Both the position numbers and the translations under genes were made by a program. The notes under the pieces are model-generated. The model was not told the DNA's origin and did not search any database. It worked only from the letters and a program-made list of their open reading frames with translations. Below are positions 25,404-36,145 of a DNA stretch of 64,000 nucleotides, one piece after another; position 1 is the stretch's first letter; each line of letters opens with the position of its first letter. Origin of the DNA: Cyclobacteriaceae bacterium (GTDB lineage: Bacteria; Bacteroidota; Bacteroidia; Cytophagales; Cyclobacteriaceae); assembly GCA_016787725.1 (NCBI GenBank), contig JAEUTZ010000021.1, forward strand, positions 62,001 through 126,000. Direction: 5' to 3'.

Positions 25404-25922
25404 ATGACACAAAGTAACGTCAGCACAGTAAAGGCAAGCGAGATCGACCTGAAAGAAAAGGTGGTTGCTATCCAGCGCGTAGCGAAGGTTGTGAAAGGTG
25501 GTAGAAGATTCAGCTTTGCAGCCATTGTGGTAGTGGGTGATGGCAATGGCGTAGTAGGATATGGCTTAGGAAAAGCCAATGAAGTAACTGATGCCATTAC
25601 AAAAGGGATTGATGATGCCAAGAAGCACCTGGTGAAAGTTCCGATTATTAAAGGAACGGTTCCCCATGAGTCACTGGGTAAGTTTGGTGGTGGTTTTGTG
25701 CTGTTGAAGCCAGCTTCGCCAGGTACCGGAGTTATTGCCGGTGGTGCGATGCGTGCCGTATTGGAAAGTGCCGGGGTTCACAATGTGTTAGCCAAGTCAA
25801 AAGGTTCTTCGAATCCTCATAATGTGGTGAAGGCTACCTTCAAGGCGCTTACCACCATGCGCGATCCTCAGACGATTGCTCGTAACCGCGGGGTTTCATT
25901 GTCAAAAGTTTTTAACGGATAA
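25404..25922 (+). CDS. rpsE: 30S ribosomal protein S5
   Basis: A 172-residue S5 with the double-stranded-RNA-binding-like N-terminal domain ([19 protein letters not shown], about 31-49) and the signature for decoding-fidelity contacts with S4. C-terminal half has [17 protein letters not shown]. 5 bp before rpmD. Confidence 0.98.
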   Translation: MTQSNVSTVKASEIDLKEKVVAIQRVAKVVKGGRRFSFAAIVVVGDGNGVVGYGLGKANEVTDAITKGIDDAKKHLVKVPIIKGTVPHESLGKFGGGFVLLKPASPGTGVIAGGAMRAVLESAGVHNVLAKSKGSSNPHNVVKATFKALTTMRDPQTIARNRGVSLSKVFNG

Positions 25923-25927
25923 GAGTC

Positions 25928-26107
25928 ATGGCAAAAGTTAGAATTACTCAAACCCGCAGCACGATTAAAAGACCGGAGACCCAACTGAGAACCATTCAGT
26001 CATTGGGTTTAGGCAAGGTGCACCACTCGGTAGAAGTGGAGTACACGCCTCAGATTAAAGGAATGGTTAAGAAAGTAAAGCATTTGGTGACCGTAACCGA
26101 ATTATAA
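25928..26107 (+). CDS. rpmD: 50S ribosomal protein L30
   Basis: A 59-residue L30, too short for routine length cut-offs. It begins [19 protein letters not shown] and ends HLVTVTEL, with the conserved [12 protein letters not shown] centre. Position between rpsE and rplO is the standard one. rplO starts one base after its TAA. Confidence 0.95.
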   Translation: MAKVRITQTRSTIKRPETQLRTIQSLGLGKVHHSVEVEYTPQIKGMVKKVKHLVTVTEL

Positions 26108-26108
26108 A

Positions 26109-26555
26109 ATGAAGCTACACACACTAAAGCCGGCCGAAGGTTCGGTAAAAACAAATAAGCGCCTCGGAAGAGGTCAAGGTTCTGGTGGAAGTACCGCGGG
26201 TCGTGGACACAAAGGTGCCCAGTCGCGCTCTGGCTATCATAAGAAGTTTGGTTTCGAAGGTGGTCAGATGCCGCTGCAGAGACGTATTCCGAAATTCGGA
26301 TTTAAGAATAACGAGAAAGTGTACTTCAAAGCCATCAACCTGGATGCCCTTGAAGAACTGGCTCAAAAGACAAAAGCAGGTGCCCTTACCGTTCAATTAA
26401 TGATCGATAATGGTATCGTAGGCAAACACGACAGCGTAAAGATTTTGGGTCGGGGTGAACTAAAATCCAAAGTAAGTGTGGAAGCCCATGCTTTCTCTGA
26501 AACCGCCACAAAAGCAATTGAAAACGTAGGCGGAACCGCCACAACTGTTAAGTAA
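26109..26555 (+). CDS. rplO: 50S ribosomal protein L15
   Basis: A 148-residue L15 with a glycine-rich extended N-terminus (RLGRGQGSGGSTAGRGHKG, about 19-37) that threads into 23S rRNA. Its TAA overlaps the secY ATG (TAATG at 26555), so SecY synthesis is coupled to L15. Confidence 0.98.
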   Translation: MKLHTLKPAEGSVKTNKRLGRGQGSGGSTAGRGHKGAQSRSGYHKKFGFEGGQMPLQRRIPKFGFKNNEKVYFKAINLDALEELAQKTKAGALTVQLMIDNGIVGKHDSVKILGRGELKSKVSVEAHAFSETATKAIENVGGTATTVK

Positions 26556-27874
26556 TGAAGCGTTTCTTTACAACCATAAAGAACATTTTTTCCATCGAAG
26601 ACCTGCGGGTTCGGATTCTGAACACGATTGGGTTTTTGATCATTTTCCGTTTGGGCTCATACATCGTGTTGCCCGGGGTTGATCCTATCATTTTGGAGCA
26701 AATGGGCGGCAACCAAGGCGGGATTTTCGATTTACTGAATACCTTTTTAGGCGGATCCTTTAGCCGGGCTTCAATTTTTGCATTGGGCATCATGCCGTAC
26801 ATCTCTGCTTCCATCGTGGTGCAGTTGCTGACGGTAGCCGTTCCGCATTTCACCAAGTTGCAGAAGGAAGGCGAAAGTGGTCGCAAGAAGTTAAATCAAT
26901 TTACCCGCGTGCTGACCATCATTATTACGGCAGCACAATCGTATGGATACATCCGGGCAACCATCGCCAACGAGGCGATCATCAACCCGGGCATGTTCTT
27001 TACGATTTCTTCGATCATCATTTTAATTGCCGGCACCATGTTCTGCATGTGGTTGGGCGAGCGCATTACAGATAAAGGGATCGGTAACGGAATCAGTATG
27101 TTGATCATGATTGGAATCGTGTCGCGCTTCCCGGCTGCTATCTATCAGGAGATTGATGCGAAGGGAATGAATGGCCTGTTGTTGTTCATTCTGGAAGTAC
27201 TGGCGCTGTTCTTTGTCGTGGTGGGTGTGATTGCCTTAACGCAGGCGATTCGCAGAATCCCGGTTCAGTATGCCAAACAGGTTGTAGGAAATAAGTTGTA
27301 TGGCGGCAAACGTGATTTCATTCCGTTGAAACTGAACTCGGCCGGTGTAATGCCAATTATTTTTGCACAAGCGTTAATGTTCATTCCGCCATTGATAGCC
27401 CAGATCTGGCAAGACAGTGACCTGGGTGCTTATGTAGGATCAACCTTTGCCGACTTTACTTCATGGCAATACAATTTGTTGTTTGCGATCCTGATTCTCG
27501 TGTTTACTTTTTTCTACACGGCTATTACGGTTCCCTCCAACGACATTGCTGATAATTTGAAAAGAAATGGTGGTTTTGTTCCGGGCATCAAGCCGGGTAA
27601 GCAAACCGCTGAATTTATCGATAGTATACTATCAAAGATTACATTACCGGGCGCCATCTTCCTGGCTGCGGTTGCCATACTTCCTGCCTTTGCAGTGAAG
27701 GCCGGCATTACGCAGAATTTTGCTCAGTTCTACGGTGGTACTTCGCTTCTGATTTTGGTGGGTGTTGTACTCGACACGCTCCAGCAGATCGAAAGCTACT
27801 TGTTGATGCGGCATTATGAGGGTATGATGAAGTCTGGTAGAGTGAAAGGACGTTCTCAATTTGCTGCGGCTTGA
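26555..27874 (+). CDS. secY: Preprotein translocase subunit SecY
   Basis: A 439-residue ten-helix channel protein of the Sec translocon. Visible marks include the plug-region segment GGIFDLLNTFLGGSFSRASIFALG (about 50-73), the periplasmic/pore helices and the cytoplasmic loop with RRIPVQYAKQVVG (about 228-240) that binds SecA and ribosomes. Standard spc-operon position between rplO and map. Confidence 0.98.
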   Translation: MKRFFTTIKNIFSIEDLRVRILNTIGFLIIFRLGSYIVLPGVDPIILEQMGGNQGGIFDLLNTFLGGSFSRASIFALGIMPYISASIVVQLLTVAVPHFTKLQKEGESGRKKLNQFTRVLTIIITAAQSYGYIRATIANEAIINPGMFFTISSIIILIAGTMFCMWLGERITDKGIGNGISMLIMIGIVSRFPAAIYQEIDAKGMNGLLLFILEVLALFFVVVGVIALTQAIRRIPVQYAKQVVGNKLYGGKRDFIPLKLNSAGVMPIIFAQALMFIPPLIAQIWQDSDLGAYVGSTFADFTSWQYNLLFAILILVFTFFYTAITVPSNDIADNLKRNGGFVPGIKPGKQTAEFIDSILSKITLPGAIFLAAVAILPAFAVKAGITQNFAQFYGGTSLLILVGVVLDTLQQIESYLLMRHYEGMMKSGRVKGRSQFAAA

Positions 27875-27880
27875 AGTTGA

Positions 27881-28675
27881 ATGATTCACTACAAGACGGA
27901 CGAGGAGATTCAGTTGATTAGAGAGAGTGCGCAGATTTTAGGTAAGGTGCACGGAGAAATTGCCAAGCGGGTAAAACCGGGCGTCAAGACGAAGGAACTG
28001 AATTTATTGGCCGAGGAATTTATTCGTGATCATGGAGGCACGCCTTCGTTTAAAAACTACCACGGATTTCCGGCTGCCTTGTGCATCTCGGTTAATGAAA
28101 CAGTGGTTCACGGCTTTCCGGGGGACTACGAGTTGAAGGAAACGGATGTGGTTTCTGTAGACTGTGGGGTGAAATACAAAGGCTACCACAGCGACTCGGC
28201 TTACACGTATCCGTTGGAGAAGGTAAGCCCCGAGGTGTTGAAGCTTTTGGAGCATACCTACGAATCACTGATGATCGGAATTGCTCAGGCACGTTTCGGC
28301 AATCGCATGGGCGATGTCAGTTTTGCAATACAGCAACATGTAGAGCAATTCGGATACGGTGTGGTTCGTGAATTGGTAGGCCATGGGGTGGGGAAAGATC
28401 TTCATGAAGATCCGGAGGTTCCCAACTATGGCAAACGGGGTAAGGGTGTGAAATTGACACCTGGAATGGTGTTCGCGATTGAACCCATGATCAACCTCGG
28501 AACCAGGAGTGTGGTGCAGGAAAAGGATGGGTGGACAATCCGCACGTCTGATCGTAAACCCTCAGCTCATTTTGAGCATACGGTTGCGATCCACAAAGAC
28601 AGAACAGAAGTCATAACGACTCACGAGTATATAGAACAAAACTATTCGTTTAAGTGGCGAAGCAAAAGTCGATAG
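27881..28675 (+). CDS. map: Type I methionine aminopeptidase
   Basis: A 264-residue M24 metalloenzyme that removes the initiator methionine. Metal ligands fit the pitta-bread fold: Asp in SVDCGVK and in HSDSAYT, His in [10 protein letters not shown], Glu in AIEPM and Glu in FEHTVAI. Substrate His of the HG (YHGFPA) segment is present. The gene overlaps infA by 22 bases, which suggests coupled translation. Confidence 0.97.
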   Translation: MIHYKTDEEIQLIRESAQILGKVHGEIAKRVKPGVKTKELNLLAEEFIRDHGGTPSFKNYHGFPAALCISVNETVVHGFPGDYELKETDVVSVDCGVKYKGYHSDSAYTYPLEKVSPEVLKLLEHTYESLMIGIAQARFGNRMGDVSFAIQQHVEQFGYGVVRELVGHGVGKDLHEDPEVPNYGKRGKGVKLTPGMVFAIEPMINLGTRSVVQEKDGWTIRTSDRKPSAHFEHTVAIHKDRTEVITTHEYIEQNYSFKWRSKSR

Positions 28676-28872
28676 AGCAAGACGGTACCATTTTAGAAGC
28701 ATTGTCCAACGCCATGTTTCGTGTGCAATTGGAGAATGGACATGAGGTACTGGCACATATTTCAGGAAAGATGCGGATGCACTACATCCGGATCCTACCA
28801 GGCGACAAAGTACGATTGGAAATGTCACCGTATGATTTAACAAAGGGAAGGATAACATTTAGATATAAATAG
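28654..28872 (+). CDS. infA: Translation initiation factor IF-1
   Basis: A 72-residue OB-fold IF-1 ([16 protein letters not shown] start; [20 protein letters not shown] core; ends RITFRYK), full length. It starts with a GTG at 28654 inside the 3' end of map; the family N-terminus begins precisely at this codon, so the 22-base overlap is real. The rare start codon may limit IF-1 relative to its neighbours. Confidence 0.96.
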   Translation: MAKQKSIEQDGTILEALSNAMFRVQLENGHEVLAHISGKMRMHYIRILPGDKVRLEMSPYDLTKGRITFRYK

Positions 28873-28875
28873 ACT

Positions 28876-28992
28876 ATGAAAGTCAGAGCATCTATAAAAA
28901 AGCGCAGTGCCGATTGCAAGATAATCAGGCGCAAGGGCAAGCTGTTTGTTATTAACAAGAAGAATCCACGGTATAAACAAAGACAAGGATAA
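28876..28992 (+). CDS. rpmJ: 50S ribosomal protein L36, zinc-free type
   Basis: A 38-residue L36 ([20 protein letters not shown], ending NPRYKQRQG). Only one Cys remains, and the other positions of the CxxC...CxxxxH zinc ribbon are replaced ([13 protein letters not shown]), so this is the zinc-independent form. Three bases after infA; rpsM follows after 2 bases. Confidence 0.95.
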   Translation: MKVRASIKKRSADCKIIRRKGKLFVINKKNPRYKQRQG

Positions 28993-28994
28993 TT

Positions 28995-29375
28995 ATGGCA
29001 CGTATTGCTGGTGTAGATATTCCCGATAATAAGAGAGGCGAGATCGCCCTTACTTATATCTATGGTATTGGACGCAGAACCGCGCAGCGGATTCTTACGA
29101 AAGTAGGAGTGAGCTTTGACAAGAAAGCGAAAGAGTGGAACGATGAGGAATCCAATGCGATTCGTGCCGCTATTGCAGAAGCGTACAAAATTGAAGGGGC
29201 GCTGAAGTCAGAGGTTCAATTAAGTGTGAAACGTCTCATGGACATTGGTTGTTATCGCGGACTTCGTCATCGCAAGGGATTGCCGGTACGTGGGCAAACT
29301 ACCAAGAATAATGCGCGTACCCGGAAAGGTAAACGTAAAACCGTGGCGAACAAGAAGAAGGCAACTAAGGGTTAA
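28995..29375 (+). CDS. rpsM: 30S ribosomal protein S13
   Basis: A 126-residue S13 ([23 protein letters not shown] start; [22 protein letters not shown] signature near 93-114) with the basic C-terminal tail that contacts P-site tRNA. Head protein bridging to L5. Confidence 0.98.
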   Translation: MARIAGVDIPDNKRGEIALTYIYGIGRRTAQRILTKVGVSFDKKAKEWNDEESNAIRAAIAEAYKIEGALKSEVQLSVKRLMDIGCYRGLRHRKGLPVRGQTTKNNARTRKGKRKTVANKKKATKG

Positions 29376-29408
29376 TCGATAAAACTAAAAGCATAACAAC
29401 TTTTCCGT

Positions 29409-29810
29409 ATGGCAGCACCTGTTGAAAAGAAGAAAGATAAAAGCAAGAAGCGTGTCGTGACTGTGGAGGCGATTGGCCAGGCCCACATTCGTGCCACATT
29501 CAACAACATCATTATCTCCATGACCAACACAACGGGTCAGGTGGTATCGTGGGCTTCTGCTGGAAAGATGGGCTTCAAAGGTTCGAAAAAGAACACCCCG
29601 TATGCTGCGCAGGTAGCCGCACAGGAATGTGCAACGAAGGCGTTTGAATTAGGTCTGCGCAAGGTGGAGGTTTTTGTGGTAGGTCCGGGTGCCGGTCGTG
29701 AATCGGCTATTCGCAGCATTCAGGCATCGGGCATCGAAGTGATGGTGATCAAGGACATGACTCCCATCCCGCACAACGGTTGCCGGCCGCCTAAGAAAAG
29801 AAGAGTTTAA
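29409..29810 (+). CDS. rpsK: 30S ribosomal protein S11
   Basis: A 133-residue S11 with a basic N-terminal stretch and the highly conserved C-terminus ([21 protein letters not shown]). Platform protein at the E site. 33 bp after rpsM. Confidence 0.98.
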   Translation: MAAPVEKKKDKSKKRVVTVEAIGQAHIRATFNNIIISMTNTTGQVVSWASAGKMGFKGSKKNTPYAAQVAAQECATKAFELGLRKVEVFVVGPGAGRESAIRSIQASGIEVMVIKDMTPIPHNGCRPPKKRRV

Positions 29811-29835
29811 TAATTAATGTCAACGAAAATAGATC

Positions 29836-30441
29836 ATGGCAAGATACACAGGCCCCAAAGCGAGAATCTCCAGAAGATTTAACGAGCCTATTCTTGGTGA
29901 GAGCAAAGCACTTCAGAAGAAAAATTATGCTCCTGGCCAGCATGGCAAAGGAAAGAAGCGTAAGCAGTCTGAATATGCGGTGCAGTTAGCCGAAAAGCAA
30001 AAAGCGAAATACATCTACGGTGTTCTGGAGCGTCAGTTCGAGAATATTTTTGATAAGGCTTCGCGCAAGAAGGGTGTAACCGGTGAGGTGTTGCTTCAAA
30101 TGCTGGAATCGCGTTTGGATAATACCGTGTACCGGTTGGGTATTGCCCCCACGCGCAGAGCTGCCCGCCAGTTGGTGGTGCACAAACACATTACGGTAAA
30201 TGGTGAGGTAGTGAATATCCCTTCCGTCAATCTGCGCCCGGGTGACCAGGTGGCGGTACGCGAAAAATCAAAATCGCTCGAATCGATTACCAACTCCTTA
30301 TCTGTTCAAGGCGCCAAAAAATACAACTGGCTGGAATGGAACCAGAACGAGATGGAAGGAAAATTAATCAATCTTCCCCTGCGTGCTGATATTCCTGAGA
30401 ATATCAATGAACAGTTGATCGTTGAATTGTACTCAAAGTAA
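29836..30441 (+). CDS. rpsD: 30S ribosomal protein S4
   Basis: A 201-residue S4 with the S4 RNA-binding domain ([20 protein letters not shown], about 91-110, then [16 protein letters not shown]). The N-terminal domain lacks zinc-binding cysteines, in line with the zinc-free S14 and L36. A primary 16S assembly protein. 23 bp before rpoA. Confidence 0.98.
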   Translation: MARYTGPKARISRRFNEPILGESKALQKKNYAPGQHGKGKKRKQSEYAVQLAEKQKAKYIYGVLERQFENIFDKASRKKGVTGEVLLQMLESRLDNTVYRLGIAPTRRAARQLVVHKHITVNGEVVNIPSVNLRPGDQVAVREKSKSLESITNSLSVQGAKKYNWLEWNQNEMEGKLINLPLRADIPENINEQLIVELYSK

Positions 30442-30464
30442 TTCTTAACATTAATCAAATCGAT

Positions 30465-31454
30465 ATGTCAATATTAGCATTTCAAATGCCGGAGAAAGTG
30501 GTAATGGAGAAGTCGGATGACTTTCATGGCCTCTTTACTTTCAAGCCTTTGGAGAAAGGGTACGGGGTTACGATTGGCAATGCCTTAAGAAGAATTTTAT
30601 TGTCTTCGTTGGAAGGGTATGCGATCACAGGAATTAAGATCCCGGGCGTCCTGCACGAATTCTCGACCATTGAAGGAGTGGTAGAAGATGTAGCTGAGAT
30701 TATCCTCAACTTAAAGCAAGTTCGTTTCAGGAAGGTGTCTGACAATTTTGATAACAAGATTGTGGTTACCATTAAGAAGCAGAAGCAGTTTAAAGCCGGT
30801 GACATCGCCAAGTATACTTCCTCTTTTGAAATCCTTAATTCAGATCATGTGATCTGCAATCTGGATGAGACGGCTCAATTTGAAATTGAATTGACCATAG
30901 AAAAGGGCAGAGGATATCTTCCGGCTGAAGAGAATAAACCGAATGAGCAAGTGTTCGGATTCATTCCGATTGATGCAATTTTCACACCGGTAAAGAATGT
31001 GAAATACAGCGTAGAAAATACCCGTGTTGAGCAAAAGACCGACTACGAAAAACTGTTAGTGGATATTGAAACCGATGGTTCTATTCACCCGGAAAAGGCA
31101 TTGGAAGGCGCTGCTTTCATTTTGATTCAGCACTTCCGCTTGTTCTCCGATAAGTCGATTGAACTGGAGACCGGCAAGGATAGCGAGGTGGAGCAGGTGG
31201 ACGAAGAGATGCTGCACATGCGCAAACTCCTGAAGACACCCTTGCACGATCTGGATTTGTCAGTGAGAGCATACAATTGCTTAAAGGCAGCCGATGTTAA
31301 ATCACTTGGCGACCTGGTGCAGTTGGATATTTCAGACATGATGAAATTCAGAAACTTTGGCAAGAAGTCATTGGCTGAATTGGAACAATTGGTAGCGGAG
31401 AAGAACCTGACCTTTGGTATGGATCTCTCCAAGTATAAACTCGATGAAGATTAA
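30465..31454 (+). CDS. rpoA: RNA polymerase subunit alpha
   Basis: A 329-residue alpha subunit: N-terminal dimerisation domain ([20 protein letters not shown], about 38-57) and C-terminal DNA-binding domain with two helix-hairpin-helix motifs ([16 protein letters not shown], about 272-287, and [19 protein letters not shown]). Full length. Standard position between rpsD and rplQ. Confidence 0.98.
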   Translation: MSILAFQMPEKVVMEKSDDFHGLFTFKPLEKGYGVTIGNALRRILLSSLEGYAITGIKIPGVLHEFSTIEGVVEDVAEIILNLKQVRFRKVSDNFDNKIVVTIKKQKQFKAGDIAKYTSSFEILNSDHVICNLDETAQFEIELTIEKGRGYLPAEENKPNEQVFGFIPIDAIFTPVKNVKYSVENTRVEQKTDYEKLLVDIETDGSIHPEKALEGAAFILIQHFRLFSDKSIELETGKDSEVEQVDEEMLHMRKLLKTPLHDLDLSVRAYNCLKAADVKSLGDLVQLDISDMMKFRNFGKKSLAELEQLVAEKNLTFGMDLSKYKLDED

Positions 31455-31457
31455 ATC

Positions 31458-31982
31458 ATGAGACACGGAAAAAAAGTCAATCATTTGGGAAGAAAGACGG
31501 CTCACCGTCATGCCTTGCTTTCCAACATGGCCTCCTCGCTTATCTTAAATAAGCGCATTACCACTACGGTGGCCAAAGCCAAAGCCTTGAAGCGCTATGT
31601 GGAGCCGTTGATTACAAAAGCCAAGGATAATACGACCCATTCCAGAAGGACGGTGATGTCTTATTTGCAAAATAAGGACTCAGTAATCGCCCTGTTTGGG
31701 GAAGTTGCCGGTCGTACTGCCGAGCGTGCCGGAGGATATACCCGCATCATCAAACTGGGCGATGTCCGGTTAGGGGATGCTGCTGAAATGTGCCTTTTGG
31801 AACTGGTCGACTTTAACGATTTGTACAAGAAGGATGGTGCTGATAAAAAAGCCAAAACCCGCAGAGGCCGGAAAGCCAAGAAGGCAGAAGGCGAAGGGGT
31901 AAGCGAAGAACCTGCAGCGGAGAAGGCAACCGAAGATAAACCAAAAAAGGCCGCAAAGAAGACCTCTAAAAAGAAAGAATAG
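31458..31982 (+). CDS. rplQ: 50S ribosomal protein L17, with charged C-terminal extension
   Basis: A 174-residue L17. The conserved core ([20 protein letters not shown] start, [21 protein letters not shown] at about 96-116) ends near residue 125. About 45 extra residues form a Lys/Ala/Glu-rich low-complexity tail ending KKTSKKKE. Such tails on L17 recur in Bacteroidota. Last gene of the superoperon. Confidence 0.97.
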   Translation: MRHGKKVNHLGRKTAHRHALLSNMASSLILNKRITTTVAKAKALKRYVEPLITKAKDNTTHSRRTVMSYLQNKDSVIALFGEVAGRTAERAGGYTRIIKLGDVRLGDAAEMCLLELVDFNDLYKKDGADKKAKTRRGRKAKKAEGEGVSEEPAAEKATEDKPKKAAKKTSKKKE

Positions 31983-32002
31983 GGTGACTTTACGGACTAA
32001 TA

Positions 32003-32038
32003 CGAAGAGGGATTGGACATCGGTTCAATCCCTTTTTT
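32003..32038 (+). terminator. Rho-independent terminator of the ribosomal superoperon
   Basis: GGGATTG (32009-32015) pairs with CAATCCC (32026-32032), followed by TTTTTT (32033-32038). The hairpin begins 26 bases after the rplQ stop codon. Confidence 0.85.
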
Positions 32039-32115
32039 ATTACCCGTTTAAGTCCTTCGAAAACGGTTGTTTAAATTTTAAATTAGCAAATCGCGTACAA
32101 CCCTTACAGACCGAG

Positions 32116-32123
32116 TATTTTTG
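32116..32123 (+). promoter_or_regulatory. Candidate -7 element of carA
   Basis: TATTTTTG matches TAnnTTTG, 22-29 bases upstream of the TTG at 32145. No good TTG is found 19-20 bases further upstream. If it is the promoter, transcription starts near 32130, which excludes the longer reading frame from 32121. Confidence 0.5.
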
Positions 32124-32144
32124 TTAACCATAAATCCACGAACC

Positions 32145-33248
32145 TTGAGCAAAGCATACTTACTACTCGCAGACGGCTTTTTGATTGAAGGAAAGGCCAT
32201 TGGCAAACGGGGTACTTCGGGCGGTGAAATCTGCTTTAATACTGGCATGACCGGCTACCAGGAAATCTATACCGATCCATCCTACTATGGTCAGATTATT
32301 GTCAATACAACAGCGCATATTGGAAATTATGGAACCGTCCCCGAAGAACAGGAATCGGCTACCCCCAAAATCAGCGGTTTGGTTGTAAATGAGTTTTCAG
32401 ATGAATTCAGCCGTAAAACGGCAAAGGAAAGCCTGCAGGACTACCTGGATAAGCATGGTGTGGTGGGCATCTCGGATGTAGATACCCGAATGTTGGTGCG
32501 TTATATCCGTAGCAAAGGCGCCATGAATGCGCTGATCTCATCGGAGTTAACTCCGGAGCAAATGAAGGTGGAGATTAAAAAGGTGCCTTCCATGGATGGA
32601 CTTGAGCTGTCTTCCATTGTAAGTACTAAGTCGAGTTACTTCGTGGGTAACCCGAATGCAACCTTCAAAATTGCTGCCCTGGATGTCGGTATTAAAACAA
32701 GCATCTTAAAGAATCTGGCGGACCGGGATTGTTATATAAAGGTTTACCCCGCCAAGACCTCGTTCACAGAAATGGAGAAATGGGAACCACACGGATACTT
32801 TATTTCGAATGGTCCGGGAGATCCTTCCGCAATGGATTACGCGATAAAAACCGTGCAGGAGATCTTACAGGCAGATAAGCCGGTGTTTGGAATATGCCTC
32901 GGGCACCAGTTGTTGGCCCTGGCTTGCGGATTGAGTACCTATAAGATGCACCATGGCCATCGCGGATTAAATCATCCTGTAAAGAATCTGATCTCCGGAT
33001 TGGGCGAGATGACTTCACAAAATCATGGTTTTGCGGTAAGTGAAACGGATATTGAGAAGAACCCCGATGTGGAAGTCACCCACCTCCATTTGAACGATAA
33101 CACAATCATGGGTATTCGATTGAAGAGCAAGAAGGCCTTTTCTGTTCAATACCACCCGGAGGCGTCACCCGGACCTCATGATTCGCGATATCTCTTTGAT
33201 CAATTTGTTGACCTGGTGAAGCAAGGTTCCTTGGTTAGTATGAAATAG
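32145..33248 (+). CDS. carA: Carbamoyl-phosphate synthase small (glutaminase) subunit
   Basis: A 367-residue CarA that supplies ammonia from glutamine for carbamoyl phosphate (arginine and pyrimidine synthesis). N-terminal CPSase small-chain domain (GTSGGEICFNTGMTGYQEIY, about 22-41) and C-terminal class I glutamine amidotransferase with the Cys nucleophile in GICLGHQ and His/Glu in YHPEASPGPHD. There is no ATG start. I prefer the TTG at 32145 (MSKAYLLLADGF) to the TTG at 32121 because the latter lies inside the likely -7 element. carB is not in the window; eno follows after 38 bp. Confidence 0.93.
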   Translation: MSKAYLLLADGFLIEGKAIGKRGTSGGEICFNTGMTGYQEIYTDPSYYGQIIVNTTAHIGNYGTVPEEQESATPKISGLVVNEFSDEFSRKTAKESLQDYLDKHGVVGISDVDTRMLVRYIRSKGAMNALISSELTPEQMKVEIKKVPSMDGLELSSIVSTKSSYFVGNPNATFKIAALDVGIKTSILKNLADRDCYIKVYPAKTSFTEMEKWEPHGYFISNGPGDPSAMDYAIKTVQEILQADKPVFGICLGHQLLALACGLSTYKMHHGHRGLNHPVKNLISGLGEMTSQNHGFAVSETDIEKNPDVEVTHLHLNDNTIMGIRLKSKKAFSVQYHPEASPGPHDSRYLFDQFVDLVKQGSLVSMK

Positions 33249-33253
33249 TTTGA

Positions 33254-34564
<1,311 letters not shown>

Positions 34565-34586
34565 TTTTTTGCTTCGAAGTAAGGAG

Positions 34587-34614
34587 AGGCCAGAATCAAA
34601 TTCTGGCCTTTTTT
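34587..34614 (+). terminator. Rho-independent terminator after eno
   Basis: AGGCCAGAA (34587-34595) and TTCTGGCCT (34601-34609) form a perfect 9-bp stem with a five-base loop, followed by a run of T. Confidence 0.92.
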
Positions 34615-34802
34615 ATTTCCTAAATTGGGAAAGTAGTACCATTAGTGGAAATTTTACGACTCTTAGAAATTTGAGTAAGATCGTAAAAACCTTCTTTTTC
34701 GCTTAAAAATCGAATTTTGTTGTCTATTCGAGTGACTTGCTTGGTTTTTGCCCCTATCTGGTCGTGGAGTACGAAATAATGTCCGTTGGACTTCACGCAA
34801 CT

Positions 34803-35222
34803 ATGGAAATGAAGATGTCGATGGTGTTGTCGGTAATGGTAGTAGTTTTGGTAGCAGGCTTGATTCTTTTCTTAATCCGCGAGCAATTCTCGGGTGCAGA
34901 CTTTCAGCATAACCTGGTAGGAATCTGGTTTAATGAGAATCTGAATGTGCGTATTCTTATATACGATGTTGATTCTGTTTTTCAGGGATCCATTGTGTGG
35001 GCGGATGATCAGAACAATTCCGTCCTGGGCCTCCGGGTGGTTGAAAACCTCAAAGTGGGTTTCTTCAATGTGTGTAAGGGTACCTATGTGGATCCCAAGA
35101 CTGCGGAGAAATACGATGTTCGCTTGCGACTGAAGGGAAAGGCAGTTATGCGACTTTCCGCATATGATAGACACACGCACCAGTTAGCATTTGTTCAGGA
35201 ATGGAAACTCATGAAGTCGTAA
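34803..35222 (+). CDS. Membrane-anchored DUF2147-like protein
   Basis: A 139-residue protein from the ATG at 34803: one N-terminal hydrophobic helix (MVLSVMVVVLVAGLILFLI) followed by a soluble, probably periplasmic domain. The pattern IWFNENLNVRILIYDVDSVFQGSI...KGTYVDPKTAEKYDVRLRLKG resembles the DUF2147 fold (a short beta domain describing growth-condition-induced exported proteins), though not closely. Longer in-frame starts exist at 34779 (ATG) and 34737 (TTG). Function unknown. It stands alone between the eno terminator and a strong hairpin. Confidence 0.6.
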   Translation: MEMKMSMVLSVMVVVLVAGLILFLIREQFSGADFQHNLVGIWFNENLNVRILIYDVDSVFQGSIVWADDQNNSVLGLRVVENLKVGFFNVCKGTYVDPKTAEKYDVRLRLKGKAVMRLSAYDRHTHQLAFVQEWKLMKS

Positions 35223-35226
35223 CTCT

Positions 35227-35250
35227 AAATCAGGCCTTCGGGCCTGATTT
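35227..35250. terminator. Perfect hairpin with TTCG tetraloop, probable terminator
   Basis: AAATCAGGCC (35227-35236), TTCG loop, GGCCTGATTT (35241-35250): a perfect 10-bp stem closed by the ultrastable C(UUCG)G loop, five bases after a stop codon. Only a short T-run follows, but the stem itself is flanked by A and T tracts on its two arms, so it could work on either strand. Confidence 0.7.
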
Positions 35251-35300
35251 GCGATATACCGGTATTAATAGCTATCTTCGTCCTACCATTTTTTAAACTT

Positions 35301-35591
35301 ATGCTCAAGAAGGTTCCCCCATTTTTTAAGAACTTTTATCTGATGACGGGTTTCTGTTTCCTCATCTGGATGATGTTCCTGGATTCCAATGATCTGATCT
35401 CGCGTTTCAAGATGACGGCCAAGGTTCGGAGTCTGGAGAATGAAAAGGAATTTTACCTCGAAAAAATAAGCGAAGTGGAGAAGGACCGTCAGGAGTTGAT
35501 GACGAATAAGGAGCTGTTGGAGAAGTTTGCCCGGGAGAAGTATTTGATGAAAAAGGAAAGCGAGGATATTTTCATAATTCAGGAAGAATGA
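35301..35591 (+). CDS. Septum formation initiator family protein (FtsB/DivIC-like)
   Basis: A 96-residue bitopic protein: a short cytosolic N-terminus, one membrane helix (about 14-30) and a coiled coil (about 38-85, with SLENEKEFYLEKISEVEKDR). The tail EKYLMKKESEDIFII is the FtsB/DivIC end motif. Family members form the FtsQLB-type complex at the division septum. In Bacteroidota this gene often sits near eno, as here. The next gene overlaps its end by 4 bases. Confidence 0.85.
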   Translation: MLKKVPPFFKNFYLMTGFCFLIWMMFLDSNDLISRFKMTAKVRSLENEKEFYLEKISEVEKDRQELMTNKELLEKFAREKYLMKKESEDIFIIQEE

Positions 35592-36145
35592 AGCGCCTTT
35601 GGATTTTGATGTTCTTGTTAGGATCCATTCAAACTACATTTGGCCAATGGGGGGATCAACCCATGCAAGAGAAGCCTTCCTGGCAAGATCGGATGTTTTT
35701 TGGAGGCGGACTTGGTTTAAGTTTTAGCCAGAGCTATGATTTCGTTTCGGTTTCCCCCATTGTGGGTTATCGGCTGACGCAGCGGCTCGCTACCGGTTTT
35801 AATTTTATTTATCGATACACCAAGTACAAATACGTAACACCTAATTTCAGTACCAATGATTACGGCATCAGCCCCTTCCTGCGGTATCAGATTTATGGAC
35901 CCCTGTTTCTTCATGCGGAATATGAACATCTGAATTACCAGTATATTACGTATACAGGCGAAACCTTTCGTCAAAGCTACAATAGCTTTTTGGCGGGCGG
36001 TGGGTTCTTTCAACCCGTAGGACGAAATGCTGGTTTTTTTGCGGTAGCGCTGTACAACTTTTCCTATAATACGCCAGGGCCCAACGATTACTATCCGTAT
36101 GGTAGCCCCTGGATTCTACGCGCGGGCATCACTGCTGGCTTCTAA
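35588..36145 (+). CDS. Outer-membrane beta-barrel-like protein of unknown function
   Basis: A 185-residue exported protein: signal peptide at about 1-19 (ends TFG-QWG), then alternating hydrophobic/aromatic strands (GGGLGLSFSQSYDFVSVSP, then TGFNFIYRYTKYKY) and a final strand ILRAGITAGF, as in small eight-stranded barrels. The start overlaps the FtsB-like gene by four bases (ATGA), so the two are coupled. Its TAA interlocks with the stop of the convergent dehydrogenase gene (CTAA at 36142-36145). Confidence 0.72.
   Translation: MKRLWILMFLLGSIQTTFGQWGDQPMQEKPSWQDRMFFGGGLGLSFSQSYDFVSVSPIVGYRLTQRLATGFNFIYRYTKYKYVTPNFSTNDYGISPFLRYQIYGPLFLHAEYEHLNYQYITYTGETFRQSYNSFLAGGGFFQPVGRNAGFFAVALYNFSYNTPGPNDYYPYGSPWILRAGITAGF

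Noticed and set aside
32121-32147. Longer carA from the TTG at 32121
   Set aside because: That codon lies inside the probable -7 element (32116-32123), and the added residues are not part of CarA; the TTG at 32145 fits the family start.
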